Assembly: GCF_000515395.1 (NCBI RefSeq)
Contig: NZ_KI911782.1
Coordinates: 3,408,606 to 3,472,605, forward strand
Source: Jiangella gansuensis DSM 44835
GTDB taxonomy: Bacteria > Actinomycetota > Actinomycetes > Jiangellales > Jiangellaceae
Length of the DNA stretch: 64,000 bases
Direction: 5' to 3'
Positions within the stretch are counted from its first letter, which is position 1; each line of letters opens with the position of its first letter. This document shows positions 33,713-42,754 of the stretch, one piece after another. Under the pieces are notes generated by a model. The model did not search any database, had not been told where the DNA came from, and saw nothing but the letters and a program-made list of their open reading frames with translations. The translations under genes were made by a program, and so were the position numbers.

Positions 33713-34680
33713 CTACCGGGTCGGGGCGAGACGGTTTCGTGCAGCGTAGTGAGCTTCCTCGGCTTCGATAGGTGTGAGGTCGTCGATGGATTCGTGGGGC
33801 CGTTCGGTGTTGAACCGTCGACCCAGTTCAGGGTTCCAGTTCGACGTGTTCGACGTCGCGCCAGGGACCGTCGGGGCGGATCAGTTCGGCCTTGTAGACG
33901 CCGATCTGTGACTCCGCGAGGGCGTTGTCGTAGGTGTCGCCCACCGAACCCACCGACGGGTCGACGCCGGCCTCGATGAGCCGCTGGGTGAACGCGAACG
34001 AGGTGCGCTGGCTGCCCGCATCGGTGTGGTGGACCAGCCCGGTCAGGTCCTCGATGCCCTGCTGACGGCGTGACCAGATCGCGTGCTCGAGGGTATCGAG
34101 GACGAGTTCGGTGGTCATGTTGGTAGCCGCCCGCCAACCCACGATCCGGCGGGAGTAGACGTCGAAGACGAATGCCACGTAGACCGTGCCGGACCAGGTC
34201 GCGACGTAGGTGAAGTCAGCGACCCACAGCTGGTTCGGGGCGGTTGCGGCGAAGTCCCGGTCGACCCGGTCCTGCGGCCGCGGGTCATTCGCCGCAGGGA
34301 TGGCGGTCCGAACCCGCTTACCGCGCAGTGCTCCGCTCCAGCCTTCGGCGGCCATCAGCCGTTCCACCGTGCACCGAGCCACGTCGTGACCGTTGCGGCG
34401 TAGGTGGAGCCACATCTTGCGGGCACCGAATCGCTGCCGCAGCTTCTTAGTCGCCCGGGCGGTACGGATCAGCTCGACGACCTCGGCGTCCCACAGCGCA
34501 CGCTTCGACAGCTCGCGGTCGCGGGCCTCGTAGTAGGTGCTCGGGGCGATCTTGATCCCGTGCTCACTCAGCACGCGACAGATCGGCTCGACCCCGAGCC
34601 GGCGGCCCTCGACGACACGCTCGCGGTGCTCGTCGATGAACGCGATCAGTACCGACGTGGGCGGTCGAGCTCCGCCGCGA
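33713..34680 (-). pseudogene. IS3 transposase OrfB, frameshifted
   Basis: The integrase core is intact for about 270 residues (QLWVADFTYVATWSGTVYVA, HHTDAGSQRTSFAFTQRL, GDTYDNALAESQIGVYKAEL), which hold two Asp and the Glu of the DDE triad. The last 40 residues are split by two one-base deletions, near 33836 (after VELE) and near 33815 (after NWVD), before the expected RPHESIDDLTPIEAEEAHY tail and stop at 33713. Confidence 0.8.
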
Positions 34681-34971
34681 AGAAAGCCGACGCACTCTTG
34701 AGGATCTCGTTCGCCCGACGCAGCTCGGCGACCTCCTTCCTCAGCTCCGGATCTCAGCAATCTCCTCGCTGGTCTTCTCCGGCCTGGCGCCACCATCGAT
34801 CTCAGCGCGCCGCACCCATTTGCGCAAAGTCTCCGACGACCCGATGCCCAACTTCGCGGCGATCGACCGGATCGCCTCGAACTCGCTCGGATAGTCGCCC
34901 TTGGACTCCACCACCAACCGAACAGCGCGCTCGCGCAGCTCACGGGGTACTTCGAGGGACGTGCCATGCAT
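34646..34971 (-). pseudogene. IS3 OrfA, frameshifted
   Basis: Starts at ATG 34971 (MHGTSLEVPRELRERAVRLV). It has the helix-turn-helix of IS3 OrfA (SIAAKLGIGSSETLRKWVRR). A one-base deletion near 34743 creates a stop after EIAEIRS. In the shifted frame the leucine-zipper tail LRKEVAELRRANEILKSASA continues to a stop at 34646. In working IS3 elements OrfA and OrfB are fused by programmed -1 frameshifting farther downstream, so this break is separate damage. Confidence 0.75.
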
Positions 34972-35012
34972 CCTCCAACTAATGAAGTCTCCCGACATCC
35001 CGGGGCGGTGCA

Positions 35013-35326
35013 AACAGCGCGCAGACACCTTGGTGCAGACCGCCCTCACGGACGGCGAGGCGTGGATACAACGCTGCGGACACCCACCCGCCGACCCCGC
35101 CCGGCAGGACCGCTGGCGTGCCGCCGCGCGAGTCGTCGCCGCCTACCGCGAACTCCACAGCATCACCGCCACTGACCCGCTCGGCCCCATGCCATCCACC
35201 GACCGGCAACGCATCGACTACCAGCGCGCCCTGCGCGCAGTCCGTGCCACACGGGCGCTGACTTCCGTCCGGGACGCCGCGCTATTGGCGCCAGAGGCGA
35301 CCGGGCACCAATTGACTGGTCGCTAG
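35013..35326 (+). pseudogene. MobF/TraA-type relaxase, C-terminal remnant
   Basis: About 105 residues in the frame QRADTLVQTALTDGEAWIQR, then AAARVVAAYRELHSITATDP and LGPMPSTDRQRIDYQRA, the layout of the extreme C-terminus of large relaxase-helicases in actinobacterial conjugative elements. The relaxase and helicase domains are gone; the fragment begins at the IS3 right end. Confidence 0.55.
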
Positions 35327-35606
35327 CGGTGATCCGTGAGTCCGGCAGCGTGAACGTCTGGCCGGTCCCGAATCGCCTCTTCGTTAGGCTCGTCAACCAT
35401 GACCCCGGCGTTGAACCTGCTGGGAAGTTCGGCGTGGACCATCTCACGCCCACGTGCCCGCACCTGCGCCACGAGTCATCAGCGGGCGGCTGGAACTACG
35501 GCGCATGTGCTGGTGAAGGTTCTGTCCTGGCCGTGCGCTATCGTTCAGCGACCCAATCAGGGGTAAAGCGAGTTCCACGTCCTTACAGCGGCGGGGTGCT
35601 AGACCT
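35327..35606 (+). other. Spacer upstream of the restriction gene
   Basis: These 280 bases contain no gene that can be supported. They should hold the promoter of the DUF262 gene, but no clear -35/-10 pair stands out. Confidence 0.4.
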
Positions 35607-37476
35607 ATGAAGCCTGACACGCATACCGTTCAGCAGTTGTTTGAGCGAGATGTGCGCTATGTCGTCCCCTTGTACCAGCGTCCGTACGTCTGGGACGAGG
35701 GCGACCAGTGGGCGCCGCTGTGGGACGACATCACCGCGCTCCTTGAGCACCAGGGCGACACCGTCTCCGGTGTGCAGACGCACTTCCTCGGTGCGATCGT
35801 GCTCGAGCAGGAAAAGACCAGCCCCGGCCAGATCCCGCAGTTCACCGTCATCGACGGCCAGCAACGACTGACCACGCTCCAGATCCTGCTCGCAGCCTCA
35901 GCCAACGTTATGCATAGGGCCGGCGCGCCGATGACGCCGACCTGCTGCGCGACCTCGTGTTCAACAACCCGCGCAAGGCAAAGGGCACAGACCGGCTGAA
36001 GGTCTGGCCGACCAACGCTAACCGAGCCGCCTTCGCCACCGTCTTGAATCCTGATGGGCTACCGCCCGACCACGTCGACGATCCCGGGAACCGAATCGAC
36101 GAGGCGTTCGGGTACTTCTCTCAGCAGGTAGAGCTGTATCTCGACGAACTCGACTCCGACGAGATCGCCGAGACACGCGACGTGCTGGCCGGCGTCGACC
36201 AGGACCAGCTGCCACAAACTGTGAAGTTGCGGCGAGCCGAGCGCCTGCGGATCACACTCAGTGACCTGCTGAAGGTCGTGTCGATCACGCTCGAGACCGA
36301 CGACAACGCCCAGGTCATCTTCGAGACCCTCAACGCCCGCGGTACGCCGCTGCTGGCCCTAGACCTGGTGAAGAACGCTGTCTTCCACGAGGCCGCGCAG
36401 CAGCGCACAGACACCGACGCCTTATACGACCAGGTGTGGCGACCCGAGCTCGATGACGAGTACTGGCGCGTGAAACGTCGGCAGGGTCGACTTAACCGGC
36501 CCACGGGTGAGTTGTTCCTCATGCACTGGCTCACCATGCGGCTGGAGCACATCATCCCGGCGACCGAACTGTTCGCCACGTTCCGCCAGAGCGTCCTCAG
36601 ACCGGCAACAGATCCAGCAGCCCTTGTGCACGAACTGACTGCCGACGCGGCCGTCATGCGCTCGTTCGACAACCCGCGCCCAGGGACACCGGAGGCAGAG
36701 TTCTTCCGGCGCATGGTGCCACTGGATGCGGGGACGGTGATGCCGATCGTGCTCTTGTTGTTCCGCTCGCCAGAGGTAACCGTGGAGCGGCGCCGTCGCG
36801 CGCTGCGGATCCTGGAGAGCTGGCTGGCTCGCCGCGCCTTGATGCGGTTGACCGCCAAGAACTATAACCGGCTCGTTCCGCGGCTAATCGCAACGATGAA
36901 GGCAGACCTGCAGCGCGCCGACGAGGCACTCTTCGCCGCGTTGTCTGGCGGTGAGGGCGAGATCAGCCGGTGGCCCGACGATGACGAGTTCTTTGACTTC
37001 CTCATCGCCCGGGAGGTCTACGGGACCGTCGCAAAGCCGCGCATCGTGATGGCGCTCGCCGCTGTCGAGGCCAGCCTCTACACGAGCAAGACCGACGTCC
37101 TGGACATCCCTGTGGACCGGCTCTCCATTGAGCACTTGATGCCGCAGGAGTGGGAAGAGCATTGGCCCATCACCGGGCCAGACGGCAAGCCGCTCGAAGG
37201 CGAGGCTCAGGACAAGGCGACCGAGCAGCGTAGAGCGAGACTGCACAGACTCGGCAACCTCACGATCGTCACCCAACCGCTCAATTCCGCGCTCTCCAAC
37301 GCCGCGTGGCTCACGAAGCGGACCGCGCTCAACCGGAGTAGTCGCCTCCTACTGAACGCGCGCCTAGCTGAGCGCGACCGCTGGGACGAAGCATCGACGA
37401 TCAGAACGCCAAGTGGCTCGCGGCCCAACTCCTCAGGATCTGGCCTGGCCCTTCGGCGTCGACCTGGAATCTCTGA
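35607..37476 (+). pseudogene. GmrSD-type (DUF262-DUF1524) restriction nuclease, two frameshifts
   Basis: Starts at ATG 35607. The DUF262 domain shows VVPLYQRPYVWDEGDQW and VIDGQQRLTTLQ, the nucleotide-binding/ParB-like motifs. The DUF1524 nuclease end shows IEHLMPQEWEEHW and LHRLGNLTIVTQPLNSAL, the His-Me finger site. Such proteins cut modified (glucosylated) phage DNA. The frame breaks near 35930 (after MHRAGA; the sequence resumes as DLLRDLVFNNPRKAKG) and again near 37397, before a short tail ending at 37476. Full length would be about 620 residues, so this looks like a recently inactivated defence gene, unless the breaks are sequencing errors. Confidence 0.75.
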
Positions 37477-37639
37477 GGCGCGCCGCTACCTGGCAGGTGT
37501 GCACCCAGTTGCGTCACGCTGGGCGCGGACGTACTCATCAAGATCGTGTTCGTACGCCACGAGGCGCCGAAAGCTGAACGGATCCCGGCGTGGCGACGCG
37601 ACCGTCTGAATGGGCATGCGAAGGGCTCGTCCGAGTACT

Positions 37640-37969
37640 TCCGCCGAGGGAGTCACGGTGCGCTGACCCGGATGTGGCTTGATAGACGTCGATGGGCTTC
37701 ACCCAGACGCCTTGGCCGGCGAGGCGGCCGCCGGAGTCGTCGCGGACGTAGACGTGGGTGGTGTCCCATCGGGTGGCCGTACCGGCAAGCCATACTTCGC
37801 CGGCGACGCCGTGCTCGTCGCCCCACACGATGCGGACTCTGACCCGTCGTGGTGTCGGCTGGACTGTGAAGTCGCGCGGGTTGTCGGGCCAGTGCGTGTT
37901 GAGCACGTCGCGCCACTGTTGCACGTGCGGAGGCTGCGAGCGGCCACCCATGGCCCTAGAGTGGAACAT
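37640..37969 (-). CDS. Hypothetical protein, about 110 residues, divergent from dnaE2 fragment
   Basis: A minus-strand frame with protein-like sequence, HVQQWRDVLNTHWPDNPRDF, PRRVRVRIVWGDEHGVAGE and THVYVRDDSGGR, ending near VKPIDVYQATS. Downstream the frame continues into low-quality sequence to 37538. The start could be ATG 37969 or 37951. No family is recognised. A beta-rich fold is suggested by alternating Val/Arg strands. Its head-to-head position with dnaE2 suggests it once shared that gene's control region. Confidence 0.5.
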
Positions 37970-38302
37970 GGGTTCGATTCGGAGGCTTGATGTGGCTGGT
38001 TGGGACGGCAACGGCGACGTGCCGTGGGCCGAGTTCGAGCGGGCGCTGACCTGGGGGAGTGGGTGCCGCAGCGACGGCGCGAAGCTCCCACCTCGACGAC
38101 GACCGGATCCATCGGCGCCGCTGTCTCGACGCGAGCCGCCGGCGGCGCCTCGGGCCGAACTGCACTGCCATTCCGCCTACAACTTCCTGGACGGTGCGTC
38201 GGGGCCGCACGCGCTGGTGGCCGAGGCTGTGGCGCAGGGGATCGAGACCGTGGCTGTTACGGACCATGACGGCATGCATGGGGTGGTGCGGTTCCTGGTA
38301 GA
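37968..38302 (+). pseudogene. dnaE2: Error-prone DNA polymerase DnaE2, N-terminal fragment
   Basis: About 110 residues: GDVPWAEFERAL at the start, then the PHP-domain opening ELHCHSAYNFLDGASGPHAL and VAVTDHDGMHGVVRF, typical of DnaE2 (about 1100 residues in full). It stops at about 38300, where a minus-strand serine-recombinase fragment begins. The start may be ATG 37968 or GTG 37992. The break removes the polymerase domain entirely. Confidence 0.75.
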
Positions 38303-38589
38303 GAGCGGCCTTCTCCTCGTCTGTCGCGTCTCTGAGTGCGGACGCCAGCCCTCCGACGTAGTCCGATCAGCTGTTCCACTTCGTCGGCGGCGATGGCCTG
38401 CCGTGCGGTCAGCCTGGTGAGTTCACCCCTGAGCATGTCGCCCTCGTGCGTCCGTGTCGACAACTGCTGGAGCAGCACCTCGGGTGCGGCGTTGGCGCCT
38501 TCGATCGCCGCGACGAGGTTCGTGATCTTGCCCTCGAGGACGGCGAGCTTCTCACGCAGCACCTCGGCTCGTGCGACCTCTGCCACATC
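38300..38589 (-). pseudogene. Large serine recombinase, C-terminal coiled-coil fragment
   Basis: EVLREKLAVLEGKITNLVAA, then HEGDMLRGELTRL and ADEVEQLIG match the coiled-coil/C-terminal region of zinc-ribbon serine recombinases. After a frameshift near 38365 the homology continues as DYVGGLASALRDATDEEKAA. The catalytic resolvase domain is absent. Such recombinases drive integration of phages and actinobacterial elements. Confidence 0.55.
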
Positions 38590-39299
38590 AGGACCTGCCA
38601 CCGAGGTTCCATTCCGGATCGTTGAGCTCCGTCGCGAGCCAGCGATCGACATTTGCCGTGACGGCCCGTGCCGGTTGACGGCACTGTCAGCCTTGGCAAG
38701 TTCACGTACATGGGCGTGCTCATCGATATCGGAGCTAGCCTGCACTCATCCGGGCTCGGAGGGTAGCGGCCCAGCCGTTGGCCCAGTTGCGCGGCCACAC
38801 CCGCCGCCGACTGCCGACTCGGTCTGGCGTAACGCGTCGCCTGATCGTTGCGACACGAATGGCGGGCTGATACCCCCGCTCGGGCCGTCGCCTGGGCTGG
38901 CTCATCGCCACCCATCTGTGCTCAGGCTTCTTGAAGCCCCTCCTCATGTGCTGTCCAAGTATGGTCATGACGTACTGCCGTGCGCGACAACCTGTTGGCC
39001 GCTGTGGATTGCCCAACAACGGTGACGCTGACCCGGGAAGGCGCGCAGGCGCTGGCAAACCTCAGTCCTTCCGACTCTTCTCGATGGCTCCCCTTGACCG
39101 TCGATGTGATCAGCACCTAGTGTGCCGTCACGAACGTACCAACACTTGCACATGACGCTCCGCAGAGCAAGCCGGTGAACTCGGGTGGTTCGCGGGCCAC
39201 ACCGGTAGGTATACGGATGCTGCGGGTGCCGCCACGCCGGCGGCGAGCTCGGCGAACACACGAGGCATGTATGGCTCCTTCCACCAGAAAGGGAATGTC
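38590..39299. other. Degenerate stretch without recognisable genes
   Basis: Several short frames exist on both strands, but none has convincing family sequence. One minus-strand frame near 38600-38660 (VDRWLATELNDPEWN) reads like protein but is too short to place. The last bases contain AGAAAGGGAATGTC, the Shine-Dalgarno of the next gene. Confidence 0.45.
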
Positions 39300-41717
39300 A
39301 TGAACACCTCTCGCCACGATGGCGCTGACATCAGTCACCCGGTCGGCGCAATCAATGCCCCAGTGGCCAGGCGTACCTTCTTGCAAGCAGCGGCTGCTGC
39401 AGGCGTCGGGGGCGCGTTCCTCGGGCTTCCAGCCGTTGCCCACGCCAATCCGCACGCGCGCAGGCTGTTTCTTGCACGGCGTCTCCAGACGACGTACGCC
39501 ATCGTGGTCGGCCAGGACGAAGGCGCCGTCGTCGTCAATGCCGCGAACGAACTCGCTGACTACCTCGGGCAGATGGGCGGAGTGACCTTCCCCGTCTTTG
39601 CCACGGATGACCTTACGAACGGCCAACTACCGCCGGGCTATACGTCGAAGATCGTCGTGGGCCGACTGAACGAATGGGCGACCGATTCGGATCTCGTCGA
39701 TGACGATCCCCTTCCGCTGGAAGACGCCGAACGCGACGGATTTTCTTTCCGGTCCGTGGACGGAGACGTCCTGATCGCTGGCGTCTCGCCGCGGGGCACC
39801 CTCTACGGCGTGTACTATCTCCTGGACCATGTCCTCGGCGTGCGTTGGTTTGCCCCCGACACCACCTTGGTTCCCCAGCGGCCGGTAGTCACGCTCCTGG
39901 AATCGACAGTCAACGCTGACCATTTTCCGCGCTTCGATTACCGGGAAGTCTTCATTTCCGACGGGGTCTCCCAGTACGAATGGCGGCACCGTAACCTGAT
40001 GAACGGCCGACGGGGCTACCTCAGCCGAGACGCCGCGGTACCGCCACCCGCCGAACTGGATACGTGGTCGTACATCTGGCCGGGCATCAACCCTGGTCAG
40101 TTCAAAGAGATCATCACTGATCAGACCATGTGGCACAGCAATCAGGTCAAGTTCATGGACCCGGCCGTCCGTGACTTCGCGGTCACGTCGCTGGCCATGA
40201 AGATCACCCAACGTATTACGGCGAACGGCGACTACGGCCATCCGTTCCACATGAACGACGGGGCATACGACAACCCGGATGCCGCCTCCGAGGCATTCGC
40301 TCAAGCGCATGGTGACACGCTGGCGGCGCCCGCGCTGGACATGGTCAACGAAGTCGCACAGCGCCTGGAGGCCCAGATCCCGGGGGCGCGCCTGGAAACC
40401 CAGGCCTATCTCTGGGGATTCAAGCCCCCGACCGGGATGACTGTCGCCGATAACGTGACGATCACAACCGCGCCCATCCCACAGGCGGACCTCGGCACGA
40501 ACATGTTCCAGGGCCGGAATGCGCAGATCGGCGCCGATATCGACGGGTGGCGGGCGATCGCCTCATCGATCGTCATGTGGGACTACCACTACGCGACGAT
40601 GGACTTCCTCGTACCGTTTGCCGACTGGTGGGCGCATCCGGAAACGATCAAGGAACTCGCCGATCGGTCCGACGTGGTCGGGTACTTCGGCGAAGGTCAG
40701 TTCAGGGACGGGTCCTCGGGAATACAGCTGAAGGCACTCAAGGCGTGGGTGTGTGGCCGGCTACTGTGGGATCCCGATGCGGACATCGACGACCTGATCG
40801 AGGAGTTCTGCACAGCGTACTTCGGATCCGGCGCGCCCTACATCTTGCAGGCGCTGCAACTGCTAGACCAAGCGCGGACCACCTTTGACTACTCGCTACA
40901 CATCTCCAGGGTAACCGCGGGTTCGCGTTATCTGAACTGGCAGGTACTCCGTCAGTGCGATCAGTTGATGGACCAGGCCGCCGCGGCCACGACGTCTGAG
41001 CCGCTTGCCGCAGAGCATGTACTGACGACCCGCATGATGATCGACCACCCGATCCTCATGCGGCATGCGCAGCTTGCCCAAGACGCGATGGACGCGGGTG
41101 TCACGTGGAACATAGATTACAACGGACGGCTGGCACGGCTCCAGTCGGCAGTCGCTGCTGCCGGTCTTACGACGTGGAACAACTACGATGTCTCGATGCA
41201 GTCGCTCTACGACGCGTACGCCATAGCGCGCACGCCGAGCCAGCTCCCTCCGGCCTGCGTGGGTCTTCCGGAATCAGACTTCCACATCCTGGAAGACTAT
41301 GCGATGTGGAAGTACCCGTCGATGACGACTCCTGTGTTCGATAGCCAAGCCAACGACCACGCCGCCGTTCGACTCCTGGGTTCTGTAGAGACGTGGGGTG
41401 TGCAGCTCGCGCTGTCTGAGTTGCCGTCCGACGGCACCTGGCGCATACATTTCACCGTGCGCGCTGATCTCACAAGCGGGGCCGACCCGACGAAGGTCGC
41501 GCTCGTGCTGGGCATCTATCCCGAGTTGGATTCCCCGGCTGTGTCGGAATGGGGCTTTCCTGTCTCCGCCTTCTCGGATGGTCAATATCACGAGTTCGAA
41601 GTCCCTCGCGACTTCTCGCACGACCGATCGGGACAATACATCTACGTCACGGGCCGCAATACCCAAGTGCCGTATCTATACATTGACCGGATTTACCTGA
41701 CGAGAGCATCCGCGTAG
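39300..41717 (+). CDS. Tat-exported DUF4838 protein (putative glycoside hydrolase-like)
   Basis: An 805-residue protein from ATG 39300, chosen because AGAAAGGGAA lies 6 bases before; ATG 39267 would add 11 residues without a site. The N-terminus carries a twin-Arg signal: RRTFLQ then AAAAAGVGGAFLGLPA and an AHA cleavage site. Next comes an N-terminal GH-associated beta domain (SKIVVGRLNEWATDS, TLYGVYYLLDHVLGVRW) and the DUF4838 barrel-like region (WHSNQVKFMDPAVRDF, HMNDGAYDNPD). The C-terminal 130 residues are a beta-sandwich that may bind carbohydrate. An extracellular role in polysaccharide use is inferred from family and neighbours; catalysis is unproved. Confidence 0.82.
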   Translation: MNTSRHDGADISHPVGAINAPVARRTFLQAAAAAGVGGAFLGLPAVAHANPHARRLFLARRLQTTYAIVVGQDEGAVVVNAANELADYLGQMGGVTFPVFATDDLTNGQLPPGYTSKIVVGRLNEWATDSDLVDDDPLPLEDAERDGFSFRSVDGDVLIAGVSPRGTLYGVYYLLDHVLGVRWFAPDTTLVPQRPVVTLLESTVNADHFPRFDYREVFISDGVSQYEWRHRNLMNGRRGYLSRDAAVPPPAELDTWSYIWPGINPGQFKEIITDQTMWHSNQVKFMDPAVRDFAVTSLAMKITQRITANGDYGHPFHMNDGAYDNPDAASEAFAQAHGDTLAAPALDMVNEVAQRLEAQIPGARLETQAYLWGFKPPTGMTVADNVTITTAPIPQADLGTNMFQGRNAQIGADIDGWRAIASSIVMWDYHYATMDFLVPFADWWAHPETIKELADRSDVVGYFGEGQFRDGSSGIQLKALKAWVCGRLLWDPDADIDDLIEEFCTAYFGSGAPYILQALQLLDQARTTFDYSLHISRVTAGSRYLNWQVLRQCDQLMDQAAAATTSEPLAAEHVLTTRMMIDHPILMRHAQLAQDAMDAGVTWNIDYNGRLARLQSAVAAAGLTTWNNYDVSMQSLYDAYAIARTPSQLPPACVGLPESDFHILEDYAMWKYPSMTTPVFDSQANDHAAVRLLGSVETWGVQLALSELPSDGTWRIHFTVRADLTSGADPTKVALVLGIYPELDSPAVSEWGFPVSAFSDGQYHEFEVPRDFSHDRSGQYIYVTGRNTQVPYLYIDRIYLTRASA

Positions 41718-41836
41718 GGCGTGGAGATCTGCTCCTATCCGCACGCCAAAACGCGGGAATGCGTGAGTGATGATGCCAAGTATTGGCGTAGCAGGCCCCC
41801 GGAGACTTCGGCATGTTCCACTGCGATAGCTATGTG

Positions 41837-41865
41837 GAGGCCACCGGCATCGTGCCGGTGGCCTC
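41837..41865 (+). terminator. Hairpin downstream of the DUF4838 gene
   Basis: A perfect 13-base-pair stem GAGGCCACCGGCA (41837-41849) / TGCCGGTGGCCTC (41853-41865) with a three-base loop; no T-run. Confidence 0.7.
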
Positions 41866-41968
41866 GTACGGCGGATCATTGAGGGAATCGGGGTGCAGAC
41901 ACTGGCAGGTCATGCGTCTCCTGGTGATCTGCGTGGCGCAACCGTCGAGGTCGCGCGCCTGGGGCTGG

Positions 41969-42146
41969 TCATTGCCGACTTCGCCGATAGGCGGCCGGCC
42001 ACCCCGGTGCGCAATGTGAACTGGCGGGTGAAGTAAAAGACGTCCCGATAGCCGAGCCTCACCGCAATGGCCTTGATAGGCTCATCGGTCGCCCCGAGCA
42101 GCCGCCCCGCAACCCCTTGGCTTGTCCTGACGATTGACAAGGCCGA
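41969..42146 (-). pseudogene. AraC-type regulator, C-terminal HTH fragment
   Basis: TDEPIKAIAVRLGYRDVFYF is the second helix-turn-helix of an AraC/XylS regulator. A one-base frameshift after RTGV separates it from its expected end AAYRRSRQ and stop at 41969. Everything N-terminal is missing; the frame runs into an unrelated fragment at about 42146. Confidence 0.65.
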
Positions 42147-42440
42147 CTCGCCGGGAAGCGGTGGGGCCAGCGCGTCGTCTGTGTCCGCCGCCGGGTCGAG
42201 GCGGTCCACCTGCAGGGTCAGCTCGCGGTCTGGCGCGCAGAACCACAGGGCACGATATGCGTCGGACCCGGCGGCGGCGACCAGTTCCGACGACGGCTCC
42301 GCGGGCGCCGCGACGTCTTCGGGAAGCCGCAAGGTCAGCCGTCTCCGGGCCGGAACCGCGGCGTCGAGGGTCGCCTTCGCCAGCGGCTCGCCGGCGAACG
42401 AGGCGCGGGTGATGTCGATCTGGGCCTCCCACAATGTCAT
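42147..42440 (-). pseudogene. Fragment resembling the C-terminal beta domain of a glycoside hydrolase
   Basis: About 98 residues, TLWEAQIDITRASFAGEPLA, PARRRLTLRLPEDVAAP and YRALWFCAPDRELTLQ, with the feel of a C-terminal immunoglobulin-like domain of a family 2-type enzyme (for example beta-mannosidase). The match is by eye and uncertain. It ends abruptly at both sides against other fragments. Confidence 0.3.
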
Positions 42441-42688
42441 CCCTGCGAGGCCGTGCGGGTGTGGGACGCGATGGGCCGCGGCGACATCGACGGCGCACGG
42501 GCCGAACGGGCAAGTATGGCCGCACTGGAAGCTGCTGGCGGAACCGGCGTTCCCGGGCTGCCATCGATCTTGCGATATATCGTGGCCTATTGCGCATCTG
42601 GGGGCATCCGGCCGGCTTCTGTCGGCCACCGTTACAGGATTCGGACGTCGACTAGCTGATCGAGCTGGAGAAGTTGGTCGCGGCATAA
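42441..42688 (+). pseudogene. Dihydrodipicolinate synthase/KDG aldolase family, C-terminal fragment
   Basis: AVRVWDAMGRGDIDGARAER, then SILRYIVAYCASGGIRPASV match the C-terminal helices of DHDPS-like aldolases. A frameshift after ASV leads to RPPLQDSDVD, then an in-frame TAG, then LIELEKLVAA and a stop at 42688. The N-terminal barrel with the Schiff-base Lys is absent. Confidence 0.6.
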
Positions 42689-42754
42689 ACGGAAACGGCT
42701 GCTGCGCCGAACAGCGATCGGCGTCCGCCGCCGGATCGATTCAGGGAGTCAGGG

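Larger units (their letters stand above)
33673..35012 (-). mobile_element. Degenerate IS3 family insertion sequence
   Basis: About 1340 bp. The left end TGAACCGCCCCGGGG (33673) and the right end read from the other strand, TGCACCGCCCCGGGA (35012), form imperfect terminal inverted repeats. No flanking direct repeat is seen. It carries orfA and orfB, both with single-base deletions, so it is probably unable to move. It separates the ParB and relaxase fragments. Confidence 0.75.
29233..38590. mobile_element. Decayed integrative element / mosaic island next to tRNA-Ala
   Basis: The island begins at the 3' end of tRNA-Ala. It holds broken conjugation and plasmid genes (TrbL-like, DUF6112, ArdC, ParB, relaxase), IS481 and IS3 remnants, a frameshifted restriction gene, a truncated dnaE2 and a serine-recombinase fragment. 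Nearly every gene is truncated or frameshifted, and neighbouring fragments meet at sharp junctions. No second copy of the tRNA 3' end was found, so the right boundary is set by the last recognisable mobile fragment and is approximate. Confidence 0.6.

Noticed and set aside
42067-42740. Plus-strand frame joined to the enolase-family pseudogene
   Set aside because: It is Ser/Arg-rich and antisense to the AraC and hydrolase-like fragments; real homology begins at 42755 and resumes after 42975.
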